Shown here: piece after piece, positions 11,928 through 23,971 of the stretch
Layout: each line of letters opens with the position of its first letter
Position numbering within the stretch: position 1 is the stretch's first letter
From: Isoetes taiwanensis
Lineage: Eukaryota > Streptophyta > Lycopodiopsida > Isoetales > Isoetaceae
DNA: 64,000 nucleotides
Assembly (NCBI GenBank): GCA_021234155.1
Contig: JAJEKV010000087.1
Span: 372,001-436,000 of the forward strand
Reading direction: 5' to 3'
The notes under the pieces: model-generated
The model's input: the letters and a program-made list of their open reading frames with translations, nothing else
Database searches by the model: none
Told to the model about the DNA's origin: nothing
Program-made: the position numbers and the translations under genes

Positions 11928-12084
11928 AGCCGGACCTACAAAGACAAAATTTGAACTAGGTATCTAAAGAATTGAGCGACTAGAAAGCTATGAATCGCTC
12001 CTCCGGAGAGAAGAAGAGGAGGATTAGAAAGGAAGAATGGCGAAGGGATAAGACAATGTGTGGCCAAAGGTTTTGCCTGCTTTT

Positions 12085-12170
12085 CATTATATATTTTCGA
12101 TTTATCCACCACATTTTCTTATTTAGGGTTTAGGGTTTTAGATATTTTTTGCCTGCACTTAGGGTTTTTA
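12085..12170 (-). promoter_or_regulatory. Promoter elements of the cpRNP gene: TATA box and telo-boxes
   Basis: On the minus strand TATATAAT lies at 12094-12087, about 160 bp upstream of the ATG. Two adjoining AAACCCTAA telo-box motifs lie at 12139-12122 and a third at about 12168-12159. Telo-boxes commonly occur in promoters of plant genes linked to growth and translation. The TATA spacing implies a 5' leader of roughly 130 nt. Confidence 0.55.
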
Positions 12171-13500
12171 AAATGCCATGTCAATTGTCAAGTTGCTTCA
12201 CATGTTGTGGGTCCCTTTTATACAGATATTTGGCTCTCAAGCCCTGCTGTTTACTGGCCATACCTCACCTTTTCCATCCTTGGATAAGAGTTTCTATGTT
12301 TTATGGTCCACTTCAACTTCAATGCTTTAGAATGTATTAACATGTAAGGTGATAAAGTGAACATCAAGGCCTTGGTTTGGGAAATTTTTTGGACATAATC
12401 AGAAAGTTTCTTGCTGGATATAGGCGAGCCTACGAGCTACATACTCCCCCTCCATTCCTACCAGAAGTACCAAGAAAATTGGCTATTTTTAGCAAAAAAA
12501 ATCTTGTTGTTTCTAAACTATACTGCGAAATTTTAATTCCTCACTGTAGCTTACTAAGGCTTTCAATGAATTTTCCGAACCAAGATCAAGGCATAACAGG
12601 AATTTTTATTTGTAGAAAACATGCATCACACAATATTTTCCGTAGATCCATGTCGTCTCATCCTTCTCTTCTATGGTGCCCATCTCCTCACTGGTTCTAT
12701 TGTAAATCCAAGCAACCAAGGCAATGTATGAAAAATTGCCATTGTAAGTATATAGTTGTCATTATAAGTCATGCCAATAATATGAATCCCAACATACTCA
12801 TAAGTTGGATCCCAATCGTCGGATTAAGTAATGATTTTTAGATCTCTTATTCTTCTGCTAATTGATCAGATGTACGAAGAATGCCATAACCAATGCTTGG
12901 GGTACCTGCCCTCCAAGAACCTTGTTACGCTCATGCAATTTTTTGTAAAGTGAGAGGAACTCATCCTTCCTGTTTTCCGTCAATAACTTGAACCTATAAC
13001 AGGCCTTGCGAGTTACCTTTGGACCCCACAATTTTCGCATTTCGTTGTCATCGACATGCTTTTCCTCTGATTTATACAACTTCCTGTAGCTTAAACCTTC
13101 GTCGCTCAGCTCAGAAATTGCATGACTTGGAACAACTTCCATGTTTCACAAACTTATCACCATTAGCATGCAATGAAGGAAATACTTATGAAAAGATAGA
13201 AATCAAGATTGCAGGTTATAATGGCTAATTTAGTGGCATCACAAGGTCATGCAACATTGAAGAATAAATCTGCTATGGCCTTAATACACTGTGAAGCCGA
13301 AAGCAAAGAAAGATACAAAATGAAAATGCTAGGTATTCTAGAAGTGGTGAAGCAAAGTAGAATTAAGCAGAGACTTGCAAAGAAATTGAACAATTACGTT
13401 TCAAAGATAACTTACCTAGCAATGAAAGGAGGAAGAATTAGGCTCCAACTGTGCTTCCATAGTAGAAAGCTGCACCAAGATTACAGTAAAGAACAAGTTT
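12171..13500. other. Intergenic; unrecognised open frames only
   Basis: A 154-codon open frame on the plus strand (12377-12841) and a 94-codon frame on the minus strand (13142-12858) show no domain I recognise. The minus-strand one is charged and helix-like and could be a small gene or an exon. Without homologues neither can be called. Nothing else is apparent. Confidence 0.3.
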
Positions 13501-13660
13501 GAACATTCACAGTCCATCTTCCCTGCACTACTAGCACCACCAGCATCCATGATCTCCTACTACTCTGCACATGGATAGTAGGATCATTAACGAATTACTT
13601 TAAGAATACAAATTATTCCCAAACTCCCTCTAAGATCCAACATTGCTCTGATACCAACTA
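13500..13660 (-). mobile_element. 5' leader and PBS of a second copia-like element
   Basis: Minus strand has TGGTATCAGAGC at 13656-13645, the standard initiator-tRNA-Met PBS of plant copia elements. About 95 bp downstream an ATG opens a short Ala/Gly/Ser-rich frame (MDAGGASSAGKMD), which resembles the start of a gag gene. The remainder of the element is missing to the left. LTR-like sequence starts at 13661 with TGACGAG. Confidence 0.55.
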
Positions 13661-14050
13661 TGACGAGCCTACTGAGTTGACCCTCCTGGCAACTCGGGAA
13701 CTTGTCAAAACTTAAGGCTAGATGTATGTTGGTGTGAATTTAGGTGAAGAATTAAATCTTCCTTTGCAATTGAGATTCACAGTCTAATCTCAACAGACAA
13801 CTCTACTTATGCATTTAACATATTCATAAACTTAATATATTCCAATCACTAATTGAGTAAATCAATAGCTCAAATATTCCCAATGTATTATCAATATATA
13901 TACAACATCAAGCTAAGCAAATCAAACAGAAACTTCTAGCTTTAGAACTCAAGCATGATTCCTGGCTACATTGCCACCATCAACTTGACCGCTGCCTTGC
14001 GGATTCACTGCACATGCACTCAATGGGGTTAGTCCTCGTGATTAAGTGGG
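13661..14050 (-). repeat. Possible LTR next to the PBS
   Basis: Starts with TG two bases from the PBS. It is AT-rich and contains a TATA-like 'tatatatac'. The far end is not defined by an obvious inverted terminus, so the right limit is approximate. Confidence 0.35.
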
Positions 14051-14307
14051 GATCCCATAGCTGCTGCTGCATACATGGAAACACTCTGGAATCTTGGATA
14101 ACAAGAACATGAACAATTCCAAACACAAGATGCTATAGTGCAGTGCTAGACAATGACACTAAAAGAAACATCATAAGCATCAAGAGCAAAGAACACAAAG
14201 CCAAAGTATCAAAACAATATAAACAAAGCTCCGGAACAATGGGAAGCTCAGCCAGCCTACATGCAAGCCTTGTTAGCAGAATAATGCCCAGCCAGCCAGC
14301 TCACATT

Positions 14308-14425
14308 CTGAGCCCAGTTGGCAGAGTTGGTGGGGTGAACCTCGTATGTGCATACCCTCTCAAACCCCACATTTACGGAGGACCTCTTTACCATGGAGTC
14401 ACAAGAGTTGATGTACAACCTCACT
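14308..14425 (+). repeat. Possible tRNA-derived SINE fragment
   Basis: 'gcccagttggcagagttgg' resembles a pol III A-box and tRNA D-arm. It is followed about 60 bp later by a degraded region where a B-box would lie. Only suggestive. Confidence 0.25.
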
Positions 14426-14429
14426 AGGA

Positions 14430-15950
14430 AGCTACGCCCATTAGGAAGCCACGCCCGGTGTCACAAAAAAATAGATACAAAGAACACAGATGACATGAGA
14501 ATGCCGGAGCAACCTAGGCCACCGAAGTCCGACCCCAAAGGTTCCATGTACATAATAAAATACCAAACAACAGTGGAACAATGCAGAGATCAAGACATGT
14601 GAAGTTCGTTGAAATATTTGCTAAACATGTGCCTAGAGACCATTCTCTTGCCAAGGGTGTTTGTGGTCACAGTCTTTCCCAGTCGACATAGCTAACTCCA
14701 TAATTATATCACATGGGGGTGTGCGCCATTGCTTCACACCACAAGGTATCAATTATTGAATACAAGTATTTGTCGCGGCAGCCTTTGCTGCCGCTACATT
14801 GTGCTTTTTAATTTGTACCTTGAGAAGTCATACATGATATTGACAATAAGAAACAAGGTGCTGCGCACGGAGGGTTGCCCTCCATGACCGGAGGGTGAAG
14901 AGGCTTAAATCATAGTTCAAAGTCATGTTTTGACAATCAATTCAAATTGCTACTTCTATACAATAGAATACTTGATACCATAACTTTATGGGAATTGGCC
15001 TCTCTCCCTCCCTCGCTCCCTTCCTCCCTCTTCCCCGAGAATCCATAGCCATTTTGGTGCATTTATGAATGCATGAAAGTGAGGCCTAGTTACATTTATT
15101 AAGGCCATGTGACTTTTAAATATTTGCCCAAAAGTGCTATTGTTTTGCTTAAAAACTATATAAGCTTTGTCCAATAGACATGTATTTATAATGCATATGA
15201 AGCATATGACTTTAGTTGAACGAGCTTCTACAAGCATCTTTGTTGTCTCAAAACCGATATAAAAGTTGTAAGTAGCCCTTTGACTGTGTTTTAAGTATCC
15301 GTCATGCCGTAATACAAACAAATGAATTTTTCAGATTGATAGCAAGATATGAATTTAGAATTGTTGGACAATTCAAGCTTAGTCATTTTATCGTTCTTAA
15401 TGTAACTTGGACCAAGATTTCTAGATGAAGAAGCAATATTGGCTACGTGGAGTGGTAGTATTCCCATTTAGAGCAATCATATTAATGTTAGCAATGTGAT
15501 TGGACCATGAGCGTAAGAAGTGATAGCATGAGTACAAGGAGCAATATCGTAAGAAGTTTTGTCTGAGCTATAAAGTTAGCATCTCTGGCCATCCCATCGA
15601 ATATCTCAAACTCGCTAACTCATGACATGTGGATTCTGCAAAGAAAGGAGTCAAAATCAACATAGACAAATTAATCTTGATTGATAATTGCATTCCTAAC
15701 CAGCGGACCTTGCACAATGAATTTAACAATGCGTGAATGATTATGGCTTTGTCGACATCGCGGCAATGCTTTGATAATATGTACGTAACCATGAAAATGC
15801 GCTCTACTACTAGTACTTAATGTTTGGGCACCTTATATGAGCTTTGAGACATGCCCTTATTATTATCTCCAATTAGAATATTGCATTCTATTGCATTCTT
15901 ATTATCTCCATTCTATTGCAACTCCATATATCTCTAACTAGAACCGTAGG
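14430..15950. other. Intergenic, nothing recognised
   Basis: Contains a GC-rich stem-forming block at about 14872-14900 (ggagggttgccctcc) and a pyrimidine-rich run at 15000-15036. Minus-strand open frames at 15321-14986 and 15792-15568 have no recognisable domain. Confidence 0.3.
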
Positions 15951-15952
15951 GT

Positions 15953-16499
15953 TTGACACTCTTCCACATGGCTACATTCAACTTTTTAAAATCATACTTC
16001 AATCAATTGTCCAAGATGCAAGCTGGACCGGAGACCATTGAGCATTGCTTTTTCATGTGTGAACACCTTAGACATGTATGGACCGTTGTTTTCCCTTTTC
16101 GTGTTTCACTAACAAGTCAACAACCGCTTTTGGCAATTTACCCAAGTACCGGACAGAAAGTTACAAGGCCGCTTTTCATCTAGCGCCAGGATGGTTGTTT
16201 TGGACTATTCGAAAAGACGAAGATTGGTAATCTTCAAAGGTCTGGATGTGGCAGATAATCGTGTTCTCCAAGAAGCTCAAGGATACATTGTAAAGTCAGA
16301 TCATTGTTCTTCACTTGCCCCTTGCAAGAGGCGCATTGATTTTGAGGAGTTTTTGGATGTGCACTCTTATGCTTAAAGTGTGTTGCTTCACTCGGTGGGT
16401 CTCCGCTTATCCGCCGAGATTTTATTCCTCGCTCGTGATTTATACTTGTATTTGACTCTTTGATTGAATAAAATCGACGCCCTTCAACAAAAAAAAATA
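15953..16499 (+). mobile_element. 5'-truncated LINE, 3' end with zf-RVT and poly(A)
   Basis: The plus-strand reading 'PETIEHCFFMCEHLRHVW' is the typical zinc-finger segment at the C-terminus of plant L1-like reverse transcriptases (zf-RVT). After a frame change the reading continues for about 60 residues to a stop near 16375. A roughly 115-bp 3' UTR follows with 'gaataaaatcgacg' and ends in an A-rich tail at 16488-16499. This is the usual shape of a dead-on-arrival LINE copy. No upstream RT domain remains. Confidence 0.72.
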
Positions 16500-18478
16500 C
16501 TTCAATTGGCAAAGAAGTAAGAACACCGGCAAAAATATTCAATACATCAATTACAAGGCAAAGAGAAAATCGCATTCTTCATAAGTGGCTTATTGTTGAT
16601 GCAAGGAAGATCTCGACAAAGATGGGCTACAAGAGAACCAAAGAATGATACACAAGAAAGACCTCTATACCGCTGAAGCCACCTAAGCCTTTCCCCGAGC
16701 CTGCCATACTGCTCTAGTTATAGGATAAATTGTTCTTTGGGGTGAAGAAACAATAAGAGCTAAGGGGCTTCAACACCTTGGCTACAATTGTTTTGTCCAC
16801 ATCTGGACCGTAAAGAGTTTTAAATAGAGGTACCTGGGAATTTCATGTTATAGACATGTTTGGGCAGTGCATCACTCACACTACTCTCAACCTCTAGTTC
16901 AGGAAGATAATTCTATGGAGATCTAAAATCTGGTGGAAGAGGAGGGAACAAGCTGTATAGAAACAAGCTTGATTAGAATTTCTTATGAATGGCAGTACCA
17001 AGAATGTTTAGCTAAACAGAGCTTGCTCTCTTTAAAACGAAAAGCTTTTAGTCAAATTCAGGCAATCCATGAGAAAAACCTAGCGACTAGAAATGATTGA
17101 CAATGTGGCATGACCCAAAAAGGAGCATGATTTGAAATTGATTGAAATATGTCTGCAGCATAAAATGCTGGGTATGGCAATGCGGCAAGCAAAAAGGGAA
17201 CATGATATGAGAATGTGGGCTTAGACAAAGACATAGCACTTAAGAACAAGTGAAAATAAAGGGCAATGCTTAGTCTTTTCTCGCGGTTCTGTCTTTTACT
17301 CTAGTCTTTTTCAGATCTTGCTATCCAATCAATGTGCCCATAGCAACCATTTTATACTACCATAGAATATCCTCAGCTTTATCCGCAGCCTTTCTCTCAG
17401 AAGCTTGAAGGATGGCCTCAAACCACTTTCATCTCAATAGGCCCATATGAACCATTTTATACCATCACATATTATCTGCAACATCTTCTCTGTACTTAGC
17501 TTACATTCGTCTAAACATACACTAGCTCCACAAAGATTACAAATAAAATACAAACAGCATTACTTAGGCTTGCCCAGAATGGCACTATTGGGTAACTTGG
17601 CCAACTCATCACGCCATTTTCATTTATTGTAAGAAATCTATGCCTCGTCAAGGCTAGCATAAGTGGCTTCCACTGGCTGCCTTGTTTGCTCCTGCCATTA
17701 TTTAAAATGTTGAGCTTTGAACAGCTCCACCCCTTATATCACAGCTTCAGCAAGGTGATACTATGTTTTCCATCATTGCCATTGTGGAATCTTAGTCAAA
17801 TGTCCATGTTGATGCACCGTGGTATTCTTTAAATGGGATCCTCCTTAAATGGGATCCGTAAGCCTTATTTCATGGGAGTCATTAAGTATGGAACTATCCC
17901 AATTTCCCAAGAAATAAAATTGGAAAGACATCCAACGATAAGAACTTTCCACTTGTCTTAGGAGGAGGAGGTTGAATCTGCTTATAACAGAAGGATGACA
18001 TAGACATTAGCACTTCCTAGTATGCTAATCAGCTCAACGTGGTTCTAACAAACCATACGCATCCATTGGAAAGCACTTCAAGGCTAATATGTCAGGGTAA
18101 ATGCCAGCGTATGCCAAAGAACCAAAGAAATTTATATATAACTTTTTTTGACCGTGATCTCCATATCGCTTAATTGCTCAAAGTACTTGGCATATAATGG
18201 GCTTCATTTTCCGCTTGAGCTTTGAACAACTCCACACCTACTAAAAAAACCTTTGTAACCTTGACTATGCAAAAGAAGACTCGTGATCCCCGCATTGATT
18301 TCGTGATTGCAGGAGTTGTTATAGGCCACAAACATTATTTTCTACTTCGGCAACCACTGGCAAACTTAAGGCATCCCTCATAAAATTTTCTAGCACTAGA
18401 TGTGGATCATCAAACTTTGCTTTATAAAGCCGAACTAATTTTTTGGCATGAATCTCAAGCCTTCACAGCAAGCTGCAC
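16500..18478. other. Intergenic with diverged internal duplications
   Basis: Two diverged copies of about 100 bp at 17331-17430 and 17440-17490 share 'cccat' and 'aaccattttatac'. On the minus strand they read similarly (e.g. 'WYKMV' with MG), which suggests relics of a repeated coding unit. A short motif near 17709-17734 recurs at 18216-18242 and reads GVELFKAQ on the minus strand. I do not recognise the protein. Confidence 0.3.
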
Positions 18479-18579
18479 AATTTTTCTAAGATTTGATTTG
18501 TGTGTATCGCCCTTGCGCAGGAGCCATGCTACTAATCTTGTCTTCATGCTTCCAACTTTATCAGATGTCTCAAAGGACC
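18479..18579 (-). pseudogene. U6 spliceosomal snRNA pseudogene
   Basis: The plus strand over this stretch is a diverged reverse complement of plant U6 snRNA. It keeps 'ccttgcgcag' followed by 'gagccatgct' around the ACAGAGA/catalytic region, a 'gatttgtgtg' block near the 3' end and 'tttatcagatgtc' near the 5' end. It has a 2-bp insertion in the GCATGG..TAAT region and altered ACAGAGA bases. The upstream side (right) has no plant USE or TATA element. It is a dead copy, probably retroposed. Confidence 0.9.
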
Positions 18580-18751
18580 ATATCTAGTTCAAGGCTTCCT
18601 ATCCTTCTAAGCCCATAGTACAACACGAACACTTCATCCTTGCTGCTGTTGTATCAAGATACTCTATTCCATGAGGTAGAATTTCAGTTAAAAATACCCT
18701 ATCAAATGCGGAAGACACACACTCCATTTTCTAAATAATGTAGGTGCATAA

Positions 18752-19045
18752 AGCCGCAAACCTTGCCCTATGGCAGTGATTAAAAGTCTGCATGTTGATA
18801 CTAATTCCATTGCCAGGCAGATCAGCCACAATACAGCTTCCGTACATGTCAATCCCATCATCAAAAAATTGAGCTTAAATGGTGAAGTCGGATAAAACAC
18901 AAACTTTGTCCTATGCCAACATTAAAATTTCGTGATGTTGATACTAATTCTACCGACAAAGTGTGATCAACCACAATACAGCTTTCCTACATGCCAATCC
19001 CATCATCAAAAATTTGAGCTTGTATGGTGAAATTGGATAAAAAGT
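18752..19045. repeat. Two diverged tandem copies, about 145 bp each
   Basis: 18752-18897 and 18899-19041 align along their length, sharing 'gatactaatt', 'accacaatacagctt' and 'caatcccatcatcaaaaa'. In one minus-strand frame unit 2 reads as protein-like sequence (IFDDGIGM, CIVVDHTL). This may be a duplicated exon of an unrecognised dead gene. Confidence 0.6.
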
Positions 19046-19127
19046 ACCATCCTTTTATATTCACCAATATGCAAATCACAATAGACTCCTATCTTCTTGT
19101 TGGAATCCTCTATACAAAAATATACAC

Positions 19128-19575
19128 TACACGATGAGTTTCATCATCAGTAAACCTCCTCATCAACTGAGAAAGACCAATCAACTCTCAAGAGTAGCAG
19201 TTGCGTGTGGAATAAGGTAATTAGGACGGATCACAACACAATCTACAAAGAGTCCACTTTTCCAATCTCCAAGTTCAAACATTGAGAACTGTATAGTTAT
19301 TGGATTAGTTGCATCCAGAATCAGAAAGTCGCCAATGTCAAATTTCTCGTCCAAACTTCATCGATCAACCTTGTAGCAAAGCCTATAGGTTGTGAACTTT
19401 CTTTGGGAGGTTGCTTTTATCTTGAAGTGGGATTCCTTATGCCGACCATCCGACGTTGAAAGACTAAATTTTGTCGGGTCTTCCGATGATAAAGCAGAGT
19501 TCCCCCTATTCACTTGCATTCTAAATGAAACAAAGGTAATACCCGTGATGTAATAAGCATTTCGGACTACCAACC
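19128..19575 (-). pseudogene. Unrecognised coding relic
   Basis: A minus-strand reading of about 130 residues with one internal stop. It contains 'KFSLSTSDGRHKESHFKIKA', 'TTYRLCYKVDR', then a stop, then 'DEKFDIGDFLILDATNP' and 'FELGDWKSGLFVDCVVIRP'. The composition is typical of a beta-rich globular protein rather than random translation, but I cannot name the family. It could belong with the duplicated units at 18752-19045 as part of one dead gene. Confidence 0.35.
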
Positions 19576-19589
19576 ACCTCGAGCCAAAG

Positions 19590-21285
19590 AACGTTGTTTA
19601 GATAAGCAACTTCATGAAACCCGATATATCAAGCCATAAAGCTACTTTAACTCAAGACAAAAATACAAAACAAACCCAAAACAATCTCCAATCTCTAATA
19701 AAAAGCAAGTAAACATCAGCAGACGATATTAAATCACATTCTACTAAATGTATGGAACTAATAAAGAAACCAAGGAATAGGCAAAGCTTTAAGATTCTTC
19801 AAGAAAAATTGCAGCAATAGGCTTGACATGACAAGAAACGACAAGAGAATGGACATAACTGCATTCCTCGTAACAAAACGTGCTTCAAATAGAACCAAAG
19901 AACGAAAAACCACTATACTGCTTTTGCAAAACCGACCGAACGACAAACCGTTTTGCCGGCCCCGCTTTTTGTAGCCATTGGTTCTTCCCATGCCATCGCC
20001 ATGCACCGACATGCCCTTCTATTCGGCCAGAGAGACAAAAATGAAAGAGTCGTGGAGGAAGGTGGATCTTAGGACCTATAATGTGTAACGACAAGCAACT
20101 GCTGCGTGATGTTCCAAGATTTTGGAGTGTTCGAGCTACAAGTTAACCGTTTCCGTGAGGGGCTCCCCTGCAACATAAATGACCTAGCATTTACCGCCAA
20201 CAGTGGGTTTTTAGCAGTCATTAGCATATCCCATGTATATACTGGCATATACTTGAAATATGCTATAAACCCACATAAACAAGGGTTTGCCCCCTTAGGG
20301 GCAACCCAAAAATAAATGCCTTACATTCTACAATGAAGGTAATATAAAAGGGTATATACAATAATATGGAATGGCATATACAATACAAAGTGACTCGTAT
20401 CTTCAAATTTATGCAAAATATTTCAATTTTACATAGAATAAAAGTTAGAATAATGTATTTCAACCACTCTCAATTACGTAATATACATTTGCATCTCCAT
20501 TATTAGAAGCAAGATGTTTTACGGTTTCACTTCATTGAGAAATTCATCTCCATATCAAGAACCCTCGTGATAATATTTGTCCCCTTGGATTTTATTGGCA
20601 CTTCTTCACCATGTGATTTTGATAAAGTGAGATTAGCTAAAAAATTATTCTTTCGGCATTATGGTTTTGATTGAGTGGCACAATTCTAGATTGAATGGGT
20701 GAATGGAGTAAAGTTTTAATAAAGTAAAATTCATGTTAAGATCAAATCGCGGATACACCTATGAACGCTTGCTATACACACTTAAATCATGATACACTGA
20801 ACTCTTTAATGCTCTAAACAGATTAAAAACATGATTAAATTCAGTAATGCAGGTTCCGTAGATGACTAGCAACTCCCATCTGTGTAGCCCACAGCATAAT
20901 CATACCCTGACGGAGCAACCAATTCCATCACCCTTTTACAACATGCAACAACACATGGATTGGTTGCAAAACAACTCTCTCACACATCTTTGGGATTCCT
21001 AAGCATCTTCATCTGCTTTCAGGACACCGGATTAGGAAGTCTCCCAGGATTAGGAAGTCTTTGCTGCATTATAAAGGTGGCATAAAAAACCACCATCTCT
21101 AATTCGATGAACTAGTAAGCATCGGTTCTACAATATTCCCATGTGAAGCAATGCAAAGCAGCGCATAGCGGACACCGGACATATATACACTGCAAATGTT
21201 GTGGGACGGATTTCAAGGCAGATGGGTCCATATGTTTTAAGGCAACCTACCTGTAAAGCTACCAGAAGAGTACATGAATACAATC
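19590..21285. other. Intergenic, nothing recognised
   Basis: AT-rich sequence without convincing genes. A GC-rich patch at 20150-20310 contains stem-forming 'gaggggctcccctg' and 'gcccccttaggggc'. Confidence 0.3.
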
Positions 21286-21392
21286 TTTGTTACTATGCAA
21301 AGTCTACATGTGTTTGATGATTTGGGCTGCATGCCCAATTTCTACCATACAGACCTCCACGGATCTCCACCAGACCTCCACGGATTTCCAAA

Positions 21393-21535
21393 AAATGGCC
21401 GCTGCTAGTTCTCATGCCTATAAACATGTATTTTTCAATCCCACAAACTCAAATCGAAGGCCAAGAAAGGAGCATTTGAAGCAGGGCAAATCGAAATTTG
21501 TTTCAAAGAATCCTTTTGAAAATAATAGGTAATGC
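21393..21535 (+). other. Possible first exon of a small gene
   Basis: ATG at 21395 opens a basic 44-codon stretch (MAAASSHAYKHVFF...) that ends at 'aataatag|gtaatg', a good splice donor. A second open stretch (21550-21725) containing 'VWAELDHPCRQAVP' follows directly. A 21-bp direct duplication (cagacctccacggat...) lies just upstream of the ATG. I do not recognise the protein. Confidence 0.25.
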
Positions 21536-21949
21536 ACGCCACTCCTTCAGTGCGGTCTGGGCAGAATTGGACCATCCCTGCCGACAGGCCGTGCCGACAG
21601 ACATCAATACAAAAGTTTTAGATTTTTTAAGAGCTTCGATCAATCAAGCTCAGGATTTTGTAATTTGGTCAAAAATTAGTCCTTACCAGCTTAAAGGTGG
21701 AGACAAAATCCATGTTGTTGGCACATAAGCCCTCCATTTTTCTAAGCCAATACTTCACCATAGCTTCGCAACCGCAAGTGGCATGAATTTCCTCCTTTTC
21801 AATTTCTCGCCGCACCAATCCAACTATTTATACGAGCTCGGGTCTGTCCGATTACAGAATCACAATTCGCCAAAGCCAGAAGATTTTGGCCTGAATTACT
21901 TCACTAGAGATAAGCCACATCTACTTTTTCAAAGCTGGTTGATGCTCAT

Positions 21950-22020
21950 CAAATAAAGGGCAGCGGATTGTTTATCTCAGAAGACAATGGGTTCGAATTC
22001 TTATTTGACAAACCCATACA
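21950..22020 (+). repeat. B-box-like motif, possible SINE relic
   Basis: 'gggttcgaattc' at about 21990 resembles the pol III B-box. No clear A-box or tail was found. Confidence 0.2.
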
Positions 22021-22451
22021 GGCCGAAGAATACGCTGGAAACTTCGAGAAGGTGAACGGAGCTTTTAGAACAATGTTCTAGAAACTAAACAACACACGAA
22101 AGTTCTAGAAAGAGCTATCTCCTCCCAAATTTTCTTGTGTTGACATGTATTCAATTAAGATCATAATTTTCTATAAAAAATACATACACGTAAGCTGCCC
22201 CCTTACCTTCCACATTAGAATTATATATTAGAGATAAGCACCCTTAGCTAAGGTTTTAATATTTTTATATTAAAAAGCCACTTCCATAGCTAAGTAATTA
22301 ATTGTGCATCCAAACTAGAATCTCCAAACTTACGCTTTTCCTGCTTAAAAATCCATAGGGTCCCTTGACCACAACTGCCTGGGACTCCTGTTAAGCATCA
22401 GGCTAGCCCCATCTCTAGGAGCAAGCCCATACAATTACCTTAGTTATCTAA

Positions 22452-22478
22452 CTAGTAAATTGCCCACCGTTGGTGGGC
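22452..22478 (-). other. Helitron 3' terminus: hairpin + CTAG
   Basis: Perfect 7-bp stem with a 3-nt loop, then AATTTA and CTAG, followed by T on the minus strand. This matches the family rule (subterminal hairpin, CTRR end, insertion before T). Confidence 0.75.
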
Positions 22479-23534
22479 TTCACATGTGATTATTCGCCTT
22501 TTGTAGGATGCATTGAGATGAATGTTGTTTTTTATTATGCTCTAATATTCTGTGCTACTTTACTGCGGGTCCTCAAAGCCAGGCATTGAAATCCAACGCT
22601 TTACTGTTTTATGTGGGGGGAGCTAACATGCTGTACACCTGATCAATCAAGCCGACAGGAGATAAAGTACAGAGGCAATAAATGATTTTCCATATGATAT
22701 AGTCTTTTCAGCAAATTTTACAAACTCTTGACAACTTGACTGCATATGCATACCCACGTATTGATAGACCTGAAGGAAAAGCAAATGCAAAGAAAGGCAA
22801 TCGTACTGTTGACGCATATCCATCTATTCTCTAGTGATAACTTATAGAAATGGGAACATAAGCTAAATGCTTGGCAACACTTGATAATTATGATATATTT
22901 TGTAACTGATGGCACTTCTATTTCCCTCTTACAGTTTCTCTCTAGTGTCCAATAAAATGGAAAACAATTCATTTCATTTCACTCAGACATTTTTGTCTAG
23001 TTCATGTTCCAGCCTGGTCTGAACTGAATTGTCATGCTCAGCTCTGTAGGAATAATAACCTTTTCAAGAATTTTTACAGTACAGTCACAGAAGTTGTGTT
23101 TGGACCAATCACAACTTATTTTTCCAAGCATCTCTAACCAGTGCGTGTGCCATGATTAGCCCTCAAAGTTAACCTTGGTCTGTTGGCAAAGGACTGATGC
23201 ATTTTGCCAAAAGTCCAATTCGTCATATAGCAATTCTTCTTTGTTTGGCGTTGATTTACGTGGAAGCATATTATGACATGTATAAATTTAGCAAAAGGGA
23301 AGTCGTTGCAGATAATGGACGCATAGAACCTTTGATAACTCTTCTTTCCGAAGGTAACAATTGTGTCTGCTGCATTGTAATTACAGTATGCTTTCTCATA
23401 TGCAACCACCATTTGTGGATTTGTCAAATTAAATTTTGATTTGTTCACGCTGCCTTTAAAGTTAGTCCTGATGTTCATAGTTACCCTGTTGCTTACATGT
23501 TTTAAACTCAAGTGCACGAATAGACAATATCATA

Positions 23535-23735
23535 TACTGTTCTGGCTACAGTCACAGTCTTGGAGCAAGGAAAGCAGTTCCATGCTGATATCGCAGAAGC
23601 AGGGTGTGGGACATGTACTCTGATCTACATGTCTTTGTTGGAAGTACTCTGATCGACATGTATGCAAAATGTGGCTGCACAAAGGATGCCCATACTATGT
23701 TCAAATATGTAGCTTATGGTCTAGAAGAGGTTTTG
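23535..23735 (+). pseudogene. PPR protein fragment
   Basis: Reads 'VLEQGKQFHADIAEAG' and, after a +1 frameshift, 'HVFVGSTLIDMYAKCGCTKD' followed by AHTMF. This is the L/S-repeat pattern of plant PLS-class pentatricopeptide proteins, which act in organelle RNA editing and processing. A short internal duplication (tactctgatc, then acatgt) accompanies the frame break. It lies antisense to the proposed Helitron, so it was captured in reverse or belongs to older sequence. Confidence 0.75.
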
Positions 23736-23971
23736 TAGCTAACAGTCTCCAACGTTTCGTTCTTGGATTGTAGATTTTGAAAAACAATGGAACCTCTCTT
23801 TTCAGAACGTAATTGCCTGCCAGGAGGATCTGCAAATGGACCATCTGGAATCACATACAATTCCCCATCCAATGCAACTACACAGCATGTGAAATCTCCA
23901 AAAACAGTTCTTGGCAAATCTGACTCATGGAACCAACGGTTCTGAGAAATATCATATCTGCCATAGAACAT
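23714..23971 (-). pseudogene. Kelch-repeat (F-box/kelch-like) fragment
   Basis: Open for 85 codons. 'RYDISQNRWFHESDLPR' followed by 'ALDGELYVIPDG' is the kelch blade pattern (YDP..N.W ... LDGKLYVIGG) seen in plant F-box/kelch proteins. The normal tandem kelch repeats and the F-box are absent. It probably represents one captured exon. The Gly-Gly of the blade is reduced to DG. Confidence 0.65.

Noticed and set aside
12377-12841. 154-codon plus-strand open frame
   Set aside because: No recognisable domain, atypical composition and no promoter or intron signals; likely chance.
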